Part shown: positions 1 to 8,950 of the stretch, piece after piece
How the letters are laid out: every line of letters starts with the position of its first letter
Numbering within the stretch: position 1 is the first letter of the stretch
Source of the DNA: Actinomycetota bacterium
GTDB lineage: Bacteria > Actinomycetota > Thermoleophilia > Miltoncostaeales > Miltoncostaeaceae
NCBI GenBank assembly: GCA_947475125.1
Contig: CANJMX010000013.1
Location: 1 to 17,812 of the forward strand
Direction of reading: 5' to 3'
Length of the DNA: 17,812 nt
Made by a program: the position numbers and the translations under genes
The notes under the pieces: model-generated
The model's input: the letters and a program-made list of their open reading frames with translations, nothing else
What the model was told of the DNA's origin: nothing
Databases searched by the model: none

Positions 1-149
1 ACGCGAAGGACAAGGAACAACGCCGCTACGACATGATCGAGGCGCTGCGGAATGCCAAGAAGGCAGCCGCTGACCCCGAGGAGATCACGCGACGCGAGCG
101 CGAGCGGCGGCACAAGGACTCGCTGGAGCGCTGGCCCGCCAACTGGTAG
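1..149 (+). CDS. C-terminal end of an unidentified basic protein (partial)
   Basis: The frame read from base 3 is open from the left edge to a TAG at 147-149, giving 48 residues of a protein whose start lies outside the window. The visible tail is highly charged, with Lys/Arg/Glu-rich helical sequence (motifs such as DKEQRRYD, RRERERRHKD) ending in ERWPANW. Codons are GC-rich at the third position, as in the neighbouring genes. I do not recognise the family and assign no function. It lies on the same strand as carD, 152 bases upstream. Confidence 0.5.
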   Translation, partial: AKDKEQRRYDMIEALRNAKKAAADPEEITRRERERRHKDSLERWPANW

Positions 150-177
150 GCAGCACCGGATCCCCATATATAGAGGG

Positions 178-193
178 CCGCCCGGGCAGGCGG
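178..193 (+). terminator. Weak hairpin between the partial gene and carD
   Basis: CCGCC at 178-182 pairs with GGCGG at 189-193 across a 6-base loop, 29 bases after the upstream stop codon. The stem has only 5 bp and no T-tract follows, so it is at best a weak terminator. The surrounding leader also holds a TATATA stretch at 167-172 and a TACCAT at 194-199, which could be -10 elements for carD. No TA dinucleotide occurs between 211 and 301, so any carD promoter must lie upstream of that. Confidence 0.2.
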
Positions 194-301
194 TACCATG
201 TGGGGACACTTGACGGCGCACCGGATCTCCCAGAGGGTCCGACCGGAGCGCGTGAATGCGCCCGCCGCCTGGGGCGCGACCTGATTGCACGAGGAGATTG
301 A

Positions 302-1381
302 ATGTTCGAGGTTGGGGACAAGGTCGTCTACCCGCACCACGGTGCGGGAACCGTTCTGGCCAAGGAGTTCCACGAGATCCGTGGTGAGCGGCGCGAGTAT
401 CTGACGATTGAGATCCTGCAGCCGCCGATGATCGTGATGGTTCCGTGCGAGAACGCCGAGACCGCCGGCCTGCGCCCGGTCATCAATGAGCGTGCGGTGT
501 CGGAGGTGCTGTCGGTGCTCGCCGCCGAGGGCAGCGAGATGCCCGCGCAGTGGAACCAGCGGTTCAAGCGCAACCAGGAGAAGCTGCGAAGCGGCGACAT
601 CCTGGAATTGGCGGAGGTGGTGCGGAACCTCGAGCGCCGTCAGCAGGACGCCCGCCTGTCGCCCGGTGAGATGCAGATGCTTGAGCGTGCCCGTCGCGTG
701 CTGGTGAGCGAGCTCATGTACGCCCGCCACGTGGACGAGGAGGGCGCCAGCCAGCTCATCGACGACGCCCTTGCCGGCAGGCTGGTTATCAAGCACAAGC
801 CCAGCAGCAAGCGGGTGGCCCCCAAGCCGCCGCCCAAGGCCGATCCGAAGGCCGCGGCCGCCGCACGTGCCGCCGCCGCGCAGCAGAGCCGCACCGGTAT
901 GCGCCCGGCCGTGCGCCCGCCGCTGTCGTCCACCCCACCGTCGGCGGCCACCATGGCCAAGGCTGCGCTGCAGAAGGCTGCTGCGAAGGCCACTGAGGAG
1001 AAGGCCGCAAAGGCCGCTGCCAAGCCGGCTGCGAAGGCACCGGTGAAGGCTGCCGCGAAGACACCGGCCAAGGCTGCTGCGAAGCCGGCTGCCAAGCCGA
1101 CCGCCAAGAAGGCTGCTGCCAAGCCCGCTGCAAAGGCCCCAGTCAAGGCTGCTGCGAAGCCCGCTGCCAAGCCGACCGCCAAGAAGGCTGCTGCCAAGCC
1201 TGCGGCCAAGGCGCCGGTGAAGGCTGCTGCGAAGCCCGCTCCCAAGAAGGCTGCTGCCAAGCCGGCTGCAAAGGCCCCGGCCAAGCCTGCGGCCAAGGCG
1301 CCGGTCAAGGCTGCTGCGAAGCCCGCTGCCAAGAAGGCTGCTGCCAAGCCCGCTGCAAAGGCCGCGCCGAAGAAGAAGTAG
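302..1381 (+). CDS. carD: CarD-family RNA polymerase-binding regulator with long H1-like Lys/Ala/Pro tail
   Basis: CarD/CdnL proteins bind the RNA polymerase beta subunit and stabilise open promoter complexes, notably at rRNA promoters. Residues 1-60 form the polymerase-interacting domain (VGDKVVYPHHGAG, VPCENAE). Residues 61-160 match the helical DNA-binding domain, including Trp84 in AQWNQRFK, the equivalent of the minor-groove-inserting tryptophan (Trp85) of mycobacterial CarD. The position of mycobacterial Arg47 is Met46 here. Usual CarD length is about 160 residues. This protein has 359, because residues 165-359 are a disordered basic tail of KPAAK/KAPVKAAAK/PTAKKAAA repeats, like histone H1 or the tail of actinobacterial HupB. 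The start ATG has a clear GAGGAG Shine-Dalgarno at 291-296 with 5-base spacing. The gene converges on yaaA with no intergenic base. Family assignment is secure; the role of the tail is inference. Confidence 0.95.
   Translation: MFEVGDKVVYPHHGAGTVLAKEFHEIRGERREYLTIEILQPPMIVMVPCENAETAGLRPVINERAVSEVLSVLAAEGSEMPAQWNQRFKRNQEKLRSGDILELAEVVRNLERRQQDARLSPGEMQMLERARRVLVSELMYARHVDEEGASQLIDDALAGRLVIKHKPSSKRVAPKPPPKADPKAAAAARAAAAQQSRTGMRPAVRPPLSSTPPSAATMAKAALQKAAAKATEEKAAKAAAKPAAKAPVKAAAKTPAKAAAKPAAKPTAKKAAAKPAAKAPVKAAAKPAAKPTAKKAAAKPAAKAPVKAAAKPAPKKAAAKPAAKAPAKPAAKAPVKAAAKPAAKKAAAKPAAKAAPKKK
959..1378 (+). repeat. Imperfect tandem repeats encoding the Lys/Ala/Pro tail of CarD
   Basis: Residues 220-359 consist of roughly 25-residue units built from KPAAK, APVKAAAK, PTAKK and AAAK blocks. 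Two nearly identical units lie at residues 275-299 and 300-320, followed by shortened or rearranged ones. The DNA repeats accordingly (recurring aaggctgctgcgaagcc), which makes the tract prone to length variation by slippage or recombination. It is coding and in frame. Confidence 0.9.
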
Positions 1382-2164
1382 TCAGCCGTGGGCCCGACGC
1401 CTGAAGACGACGGTGCTGCCGTCATCTTCCAGGCGTCCGGGCTCGAGGCCCTCCACCCGGAGGTCGGCCACATCGGCTGCCGTACGGGCATCCTCGATCA
1501 CAATTGCCCGGGCCAGCGCACCCTTCAGCGACTTCCCCGCGTGCCCCACCGACCGTTGGCCGCCGGGGGTGTCGTCCACGATGTCCACCCGCACCCTCGC
1601 GCCGGGCCGGAGTTGCGCGAAGTCGAATGCGGCCGCGTGCTCCACGGGCAGCAGATCGATGACCGCGCCCCGGCGTGCCCGGGCCGCAATGACCGGGCTC
1701 ACCCGCGGCTTCCAGAAGGCTGAAAGCAGCCCGATGGGTGCCACGCGCGCACCCATTTTGAGCCGATAGGCCGGAATGGGATCGGCGGCCGACACCACGC
1801 CCCAGAGCCCCGATGGCACCAGCACCCGGGCCATCAGGCGGCGGCGTGCGGCGGGGGGCATGTCGTGCACCCCCACGGCACCCCACACCACACCCGAGTA
1901 CCGGTACGCAGCCGGCAGCGTGGGAGCGGCGTCCAGGTCCATCCACTCTGCGAGGGCGCGATCAAGATGCGCACCCCGCACCCCGAGCAGCTTCTCTGCG
2001 GCCACCCTGCTGCGAAGCACCGCTCGCACGGCGTCACGCACGCGGGCACGATCATCGGCCAATTCTGGAAAGGCGCCGGTATCGATGGCAGCCATCGGCC
2101 CGTTGCCACCGGGAACCTTGCCCTCGGATGGCGGAAGCAGGATGACGGGAGGCGCTGGAGGCAC
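1382..2164 (-). CDS. yaaA: YaaA family protein (UPF0246/DUF328, peroxide stress)
   Basis: In E. coli, YaaA limits intracellular free iron during hydrogen peroxide stress and so reduces Fenton damage; it is cytoplasmic. The 260 residues match the family in length and landmarks: VILLPPSEGK at the N-terminus, AYRYSGVVWGAV, the LVPSGLWGVVSAADPIPAYRLKMG block split over residues ~115-138, VIDLLPVEHAAAF, and the C-terminal AGKSLKGALARAIV. The start is GTG at 2164. No Shine-Dalgarno is visible, but TAGCCT lies exactly 6 nt upstream, pointing to a leaderless mRNA. The TGA stop at 1382-1384 abuts the carD stop codon on the other strand. The gene is divergent from the first protease, and its -35 region overlaps the presumed protease control site. 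Family is confident; the biochemical role in this organism is inferred. Confidence 0.9.
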   Translation of the reverse strand: MPPAPPVILLPPSEGKVPGGNGPMAAIDTGAFPELADDRARVRDAVRAVLRSRVAAEKLLGVRGAHLDRALAEWMDLDAAPTLPAAYRYSGVVWGAVGVHDMPPAARRRLMARVLVPSGLWGVVSAADPIPAYRLKMGARVAPIGLLSAFWKPRVSPVIAARARRGAVIDLLPVEHAAAFDFAQLRPGARVRVDIVDDTPGGQRSVGHAGKSLKGALARAIVIEDARTAADVADLRVEGLEPGRLEDDGSTVVFRRRAHG

Positions 2165-2170
2165 GGAATG

Positions 2171-2176
2171 AGGCTA
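2171..2176 (-). promoter_or_regulatory. -10 box of yaaA, leaderless arrangement
   Basis: On the minus strand TAGCCT (2176 to 2171) is followed by 6 bases and then the GTG start, so transcription would begin at or next to the start codon. A TTTTCT sequence 17 bases upstream (2199 to 2194) is a weak -35 candidate and coincides with the direct-repeat site upstream of the protease. The same TAGCCT hexamer occurs before both protease genes. Confidence 0.55.
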
Positions 2177-2189
2177 CTGGCCGCCGAAG

Positions 2190-2206
2190 TGTGAGAAAAC
2201 CGTGAA
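2190..2206 (+). promoter_or_regulatory. TGTGA direct-repeat site upstream of protease 1
   Basis: TGTGAGAA at 2190-2197 and CGTGAA at 2201-2206 form a direct repeat with 11-bp period; a TTG follows at 2210-2212. The same layout (TGTGAGAA, 4 bases, GTGAA, 3 bases, TTG) occurs at 5234-5256 before protease 2. In both cases it lies 66-67 bp upstream of a TAGCCT box. Eleven-bp direct repeats are typical of OmpR/PhoP-family response regulators; mycobacterial PhoP recognises a TCACAGC direct repeat, whose complement is GCTGTGA. The identity of the regulator is inference. Confidence 0.5.
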
Positions 2207-2255
2207 CTGTTGGGTCAAAGCACCCACGATCGCCTTTTCGGGGAGGGAACCCACC

Positions 2256-2261
2256 TAGCCT
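2256..2261 (+). promoter_or_regulatory. -10 box of protease 1
   Basis: TAGCCT at 2256-2261 fits the TAnnnT -10 consensus, with 9 bases before the ATG at 2271. Transcription would start at or within about 3 bases of the ATG, giving a leaderless or nearly leaderless mRNA. No convincing -35 box is found 16-18 bp upstream, as expected for an activator-dependent promoter. Confidence 0.5.
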
Positions 2262-2270
2262 GTATGCACC

Positions 2271-5216
<2,946 letters not shown>

Positions 5217-5233
5217 TACCGCTCTCCCCGGTT

Positions 5234-5259
5234 TGTGAGAAGTCTGTGAAGGGTTGTGG
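5234..5259 (+). promoter_or_regulatory. TGTGA direct-repeat site upstream of protease 2
   Basis: TGTGA occurs at 5234-5238 and again at 5245-5249, exactly 11 bp apart, with a weaker TGTGG at 5255-5259. The core TGTGAGAA-N4-GTGAA-N3-TTG matches the site at 2190-2212. It lies 67 bp upstream of the TAGCCT box at 5301, against 66 bp for protease 1. No divergent gene is present here, so conservation of the site must relate to the protease promoters. Confidence 0.5.
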
Positions 5260-5300
5260 CGGTTTCGTGTGCGAATCGCCGAAATCAATAATTCCGGGCG

Positions 5301-5306
5301 TAGCCT
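5301..5306 (+). promoter_or_regulatory. -10 box of protease 2, leaderless arrangement
   Basis: TAGCCT at 5301-5306 is followed by 6 bases and then the GTG start at 5313, a textbook spacing for leaderless actinobacterial mRNAs. The six bases contain no Shine-Dalgarno, which supports this start over a leadered one. No clear -35 element is seen. Confidence 0.6.
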
Positions 5307-5312
5307 CACCGC

Positions 5313-7838
5313 GTGTCCTCCCTCCCCACACTCCGAACTCCCCGCGCACTCGTCGCCATTCTCGGCGGCATCGCGATCGCGGGAGTGCTCGGTACCGCGA
5401 CGGCATCGGCGGCCGACACCGCGACACCGCAGATCGTGATGATCGATCCATCTGCGAGCCTGACCGCCAAGGTGCGCACCGAGGAGCGCCGGGGCAACGA
5501 CGTGGGCGACACGTTCCGGGCCATCGGCAAGGGTTTTGTGGCCGAGCTTGATAAAGCCGACATCGCCCGCCTCAACCGTGACCCCGACGTGCTGCTGGTG
5601 GAGCCCGACCGTCCCATGAGCATCGATGCATCGCCCGGCGCCCCAGTTCCTCCGGTCAGCGCTGCGACTGCGCCGGCGAACGACGACTTTGCCGGGAGCC
5701 AGGCGATCAGCGGCACCAGCGGCACCGTCACCGCCACCACTGCGGGGGCCACGCGCCAGACCGCCGAGCCCGTCCATTTCTCCTCATCCGGCCATATGTC
5801 CGTGTGGTTCACGTGGACTGCGCCGTCATCAGGGACGGTCCACATGGACACCCTGAACAGTGCATTCGACACGCTGCTGGCCGCGTACTCCGGCGATGCC
5901 CTCGGCTCTCTCACCCAGTTGGCCGCGAACGACGACGCGGCCGGGACCACAAGCGCCATCACCTTCGCCGTCACCGCGGGAACCACGTACCGCATCGCCA
6001 TTGATGGATGGGGTGGACAGTCCGGCGCGGCCACCCTGAACTGGGATCTCACCGCGACGCCTGTGGCCCCGGCGCCCGCGCCAGCTCCGGCCAACGACTC
6101 CTTCGTGGGTGCAGCCGCACTTTCGGGCGACTCGGGCACCATCACCGGGTCAACCGCCAACGCGACGCGCGAGGTCGGCGAGCCCACGCCGTTGCCGGTG
6201 TGGGGGAACAGCGGATCATCCATCTGGTACTCGTGGACCGCCACCGATACGGGCATGCTGTCGGTGTCCACCGCGGGAAGCAACTACGACACGATGCTGG
6301 CGGTCTACACCGGGTCGGCTGTCGAAGCCCTCACCGGGCTCCCAAACGGCGCCAACGATGATGCCGGTGGGGGGCTCCTCAGCAGCTCCCTCGGCGTCAG
6401 CGTGACTGCGGGCACGACCTACCGCATCGTCGTCGACGGATACGGTGGCCATTCGGGCGACTCGACCCTTGCATGGAGCACCGCGGCGGCGGCACCAGTG
6501 GCACCACCCGCACCCACGCCGCCAGCGGCACCGCCGTCGGCACCAGGATCGGGGGCCGCACAGGATCGCGCCGTCACTTCGTGGGGTCAGGACCGCATTG
6601 ACCAGCGCGCGCTTCCGCTGGACGGCCGCATCACCGCACCGCTCGACGGCGGAGGGGTGACCGCCTACATCATCGACACCGGCGTGCAAGCCGATCACGT
6701 GGACTTCGGCGGCCGGGTGCAGTCTGGATTCGACGCAGTGCATGCTGCGAACCCCGGCGACCCGGCCGTTGATCCCATGACCGACTGCAACGGCCACGGA
6801 ACACACGTGGCCGGCACCGTGGGCGGAGCCACCTTTGGCATCGCGCCTGCAGTCTCCATCGTTCCGGTTCGCGTCCTCTCGTGCGCTGGCAGCGGCAGCA
6901 CATCGGGCGTGATCGCTGGCATCGACTGGGCGACGAGCAACCATCAGGCCGGCGTGCCCGCCGTCGCCAATATGAGCCTGGGCGGCGGCTACTCACAGGC
7001 ACTGAACGCCGCTGTGGGATCAGCGGTTGCCGATGGCATCACCTTCGCCGTCGCGGCGGGAAACAGCAACGCCGACGCATGCGGGGCATCCCCGGCATCG
7101 GAGCCCTCTGCCATCACGGTGGGCGCCACGGAGTCGAATGATGCGATGGCCTACTACTCGAACTGGGGCTCGTGCGTAGACGTGTTTGCGCCGGGCTCAG
7201 GAATCGTATCGGCATCCAACACCTCCACGACCGGATCACGCTCGCTGTCGGGGACGTCCATGGCATCGCCGCACGTGGCCGGTGCCGCAGCGCTTCTGCT
7301 CTCGGGCAGCACCGGCGCCACCCCCGCCACCGTGGCCGCCGCAATCCGGGACGGGGCCACGACAGACGTCATCTCAGGAATCGGGCCGCAGTCGGCCAAC
7401 CTCCTGCTCGACATCAACTCGGGGGTCGTTCCCGCGCCCAGCACTCCCAGCACTCCCGGCACCCCCGGCACCCCTGCCACCCCGGGAGCACCAGGCACAC
7501 CCACTCCCAGCCCGCGTGGTGGCGGCTCAGGGACCCCCGCTCCCGGGAACCCATCCACGCCGCCCGTGCACGGACGCCCGGGTGGCATCCACTCGCGCGA
7601 CATTCTTGCCACCCCGCGCCTTCGCTCAGTGCGGCGCACCTCCCACACCCTCACCATTCGAATGACAGCAAGCCCGGGTGCCACTGGCTACCAGGTATTC
7701 GCCAATGGACGCATCATTGGTCGCATGGCCCACACGAATGGCGTCATCCGGGCATCGGTGCGACGCGGCGCCAAGGTGCAGGTGCGGGCCATCACGCCCA
7801 CCAGTACCTCCGCGCTCTCCAATACCGTCAGCGCGTAG
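5313..7838 (+). CDS. Secreted subtilase (S8, aqualysin type) with two PPC-like domains, paralogue of protease 1
   Basis: Extracellular serine endopeptidase of 841 residues starting at GTG. In order: signal peptide (~1-33, cleavage after ASA); I9-like propeptide (~38-105); two PPC-like domains (~122-247 and ~261-389); a short Ala/Pro linker; the catalytic domain (~418-703); a Pro/Thr/Gly-rich linker (~707-757); and a basic C-terminal beta domain (~765-838) homologous to that of protease 1. The triad is Asp455 (IIDTGV), His495 (NGHGTHVAGT) and Ser649 (GTSMASPH), with oxyanion Asn584. Cys492/Cys524 and Cys590/Cys621 again match aqualysin I disulfide spacing. The two Fn3 domains of protease 1 are absent, and the Asp-His interval is 7 residues longer. 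Its 3' end overlaps the convergent channel gene by 11 bp. Control appears shared with protease 1. Confidence 0.93.
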   Translation: MSSLPTLRTPRALVAILGGIAIAGVLGTATASAADTATPQIVMIDPSASLTAKVRTEERRGNDVGDTFRAIGKGFVAELDKADIARLNRDPDVLLVEPDRPMSIDASPGAPVPPVSAATAPANDDFAGSQAISGTSGTVTATTAGATRQTAEPVHFSSSGHMSVWFTWTAPSSGTVHMDTLNSAFDTLLAAYSGDALGSLTQLAANDDAAGTTSAITFAVTAGTTYRIAIDGWGGQSGAATLNWDLTATPVAPAPAPAPANDSFVGAAALSGDSGTITGSTANATREVGEPTPLPVWGNSGSSIWYSWTATDTGMLSVSTAGSNYDTMLAVYTGSAVEALTGLPNGANDDAGGGLLSSSLGVSVTAGTTYRIVVDGYGGHSGDSTLAWSTAAAAPVAPPAPTPPAAPPSAPGSGAAQDRAVTSWGQDRIDQRALPLDGRITAPLDGGGVTAYIIDTGVQADHVDFGGRVQSGFDAVHAANPGDPAVDPMTDCNGHGTHVAGTVGGATFGIAPAVSIVPVRVLSCAGSGSTSGVIAGIDWATSNHQAGVPAVANMSLGGGYSQALNAAVGSAVADGITFAVAAGNSNADACGASPASEPSAITVGATESNDAMAYYSNWGSCVDVFAPGSGIVSASNTSTTGSRSLSGTSMASPHVAGAAALLLSGSTGATPATVAAAIRDGATTDVISGIGPQSANLLLDINSGVVPAPSTPSTPGTPGTPATPGAPGTPTPSPRGGGSGTPAPGNPSTPPVHGRPGGIHSRDILATPRLRSVRRTSHTLTIRMTASPGATGYQVFANGRIIGRMAHTNGVIRASVRRGAKVQVRAITPTSTSALSNTVSA
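6198..6446 (+). repeat. PPC-like domain segment near-duplicated from protease 1
   Basis: Codes for residues 296-378 of protease 2 and pairs with 2709-2957. It is the second PPC-like domain here, while its closest relative is the first PPC-like domain of protease 1. This points to domain-level recombination or conversion and not to simple whole-gene duplication. Confidence 0.85.
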
Positions 7839-8448
7839 CGTCGTCGTCGGCCGGGGTCTCTCCGGTCTCTGACGCCCGGCGCGCCTGACGCACTCGTCCG
7901 GCCCGGGCCGCGGTGAGCAGCAACCGGCCCAGTGCCACCACCAGAATGAGGTCGACGATCATCTGGGTGGTGACCACCCACCGTGCCGTATGGCTGACGG
8001 CGGTAATGTCGCCAAATCCCACGGTCCCCAGAATGGTGACCGTGAAGTAGATGGCCGACGACTTGTCCAAGGGCTCCGAGAACCACTCGGGGTTCGCGCT
8101 GGCCAGCGTGGCGTAGGTCATTGCGAACATGAGCACGAGCAGGGTGACGGCGGTGATCATGGACGACCCGGCCCGCAACTCGGGCAGCGGGTCCCGGATG
8201 ATCGCGAAGACCTGCATGGCAAGCACCGCCGTGAACACCAGCAACGCTCCCACAAGCCGCATGCCGACGTTCCCGTCGGCGAGGTCGCTGGGCGACATCA
8301 CCGCGTAGACGGTGATGAGGATGGCGACGGTGAGCATCGTGCGCACCATCATTCGCGTGAGCGCCCGGTACCGCTGCATCTTGGTGAGATCACCGAAGGT
8401 TGGCGGGGGGGCTCCTCCCTGCAGGCCAGAGTCGTTGGGATCGATCAT
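7828..8448 (-). CDS. Pore-loop potassium channel family protein (Ion_trans_2 type)
   Basis: A membrane potassium channel subunit of 206 residues. Hydrophobic segments lie at ~37-51, 65-84, 96-116 and 155-177. A pore loop at ~133-147 carries the selectivity filter TVGFGD (residues 142-147) just before the last segment, the hallmark of K+ channels. No RCK/TrkA or cyclic-nucleotide domain follows; the C-terminal tail is short, first basic and then acidic. I chose the ATG at 8448 because TACAGT lies 7 nt upstream, fitting a leaderless mRNA, and because sequence further upstream in the same frame is low-complexity Arg/His/Pro-rich and unlike a protein. The stop lies inside the end of the convergent protease 2 gene (11-bp overlap). 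Gating and physiological role are not visible. Confidence 0.85.
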   Translation of the reverse strand: MIDPNDSGLQGGAPPPTFGDLTKMQRYRALTRMMVRTMLTVAILITVYAVMSPSDLADGNVGMRLVGALLVFTAVLAMQVFAIIRDPLPELRAGSSMITAVTLLVLMFAMTYATLASANPEWFSEPLDKSSAIYFTVTILGTVGFGDITAVSHTARWVVTTQMIVDLILVVALGRLLLTAARAGRVRQARRASETGETPADDDATR

Positions 8449-8455
8449 GGGCGCG

Positions 8456-8461
8456 ACTGTA
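8456..8461 (-). promoter_or_regulatory. -10 box of the channel gene, leaderless arrangement
   Basis: On the minus strand TACAGT (8461 to 8456) is followed by 7 bases and the ATG at 8448. No good -35 box is seen at the expected distance. The spacing supports both the chosen start and leaderless transcription. Confidence 0.45.
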
Positions 8462-8938
8462 CCCCCACCTCGCCCATGAGCCCCCTTTTCGTTCACCTCT
8501 CTCCCATTGGCGGGATGCACGCCCGGTGCATGCCGAAAGGGATGCCATCGGCGCAAGCGGCGCGAGTTGGCATGGTTCCAACCCTTCCATCTGCTGGTCG
8601 GTGGCCCATCACGTGCTGCGCGTGCCATTGCCCGGGCGGACGCCGATATCGCACGCCCATATTCAGCCCGCGATTGAGGGGCTGCGGGCGGCCTTCGTGA
8701 GGCCCCCTGCGGCTCAGGCGGAGCGAGTGGTGTACCGACTGGCCGGTGTTCGGCATCTCCCCCGGTGCACGTGAACGATGCGGTCGTGACGATGCGCTGG
8801 GTGGGTCTGGCCGGGCCGCCACCGTGATGGTGGCGCGGCGATCATCTGCCTCATGCTCGGCCTGATGACGCTGAGCGCGTTGGGCTGCGGCGGCTGGTGG
8901 TGGCCCCACAGACGTGGGCGCGGTACCTCCGCCGCGGC
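8462..8938. other. Long intergenic stretch without a convincing gene
   Basis: About 500 bases separate the divergent channel and hydrolase genes. Visible structure includes a perfect inverted repeat ATGCAC/GTGCAT at 8515-8531 and a strong hairpin, GCCACC/GGTGGC, at 8818-8834 with an outer GCC/GGC. A plus-strand open frame 8601-8774 has moderately GC-rich third positions but no ribosome site or family resemblance. A 33-codon frame, 8853-8954, begins with a short hydrophobic stretch and a lipobox-like LSALGC, and its TGA overlaps the hydrolase GTG. Neither is strong enough to call a gene; the stretch could be decayed coding sequence. Confidence 0.4.
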
Positions 8939-8944
8939 AATAAT
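8939..8944 (+). promoter_or_regulatory. -10 box of the double hydrolase gene, leaderless arrangement
   Basis: AATAAT (one mismatch to TATAAT) is followed by 6 bases and the GTG at 8951. No Shine-Dalgarno precedes this GTG. The spacing matches the other leaderless candidates in the window and favours this start over the ATG at 8897. Confidence 0.4.
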
Positions 8945-8950
8945 GGGCCC

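Noticed and set aside
210..238. TTGACG at 210-215 as a carD -35 box
   Set aside because: No -10-like sequence follows at 16-18 bp; there is no TA dinucleotide between 211 and 301.
959..1378. Regular DNA repeats resembling an array
   Set aside because: They are in-frame coding repeats of the CarD tail without spacers; not CRISPR.
640..1491. Long minus-strand open frame opposite carD, Ala/Gly-rich
   Set aside because: It is the antisense of the Lys/Ala/Pro repeats; CarD on the plus strand has clear homology and a ribosome site.
8449..8628. N-terminal extension of the channel gene to 8628
   Set aside because: The added sequence is Arg/His/Pro-rich and not protein-like, and the ATG at 8448 has a -10 box at leaderless spacing.
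8601..8774. Possible 57-residue plus-strand gene
   Set aside because: Third-position GC is moderate, but no ribosome site, promoter box or recognisable family supports it.
8897..8950. ATG at 8897 as the start of the double hydrolase
   Set aside because: No ribosome site or promoter at the right place; the GTG at 8951 has a -10-like box 6 nt upstream and the extra 18 residues show no family similarity.
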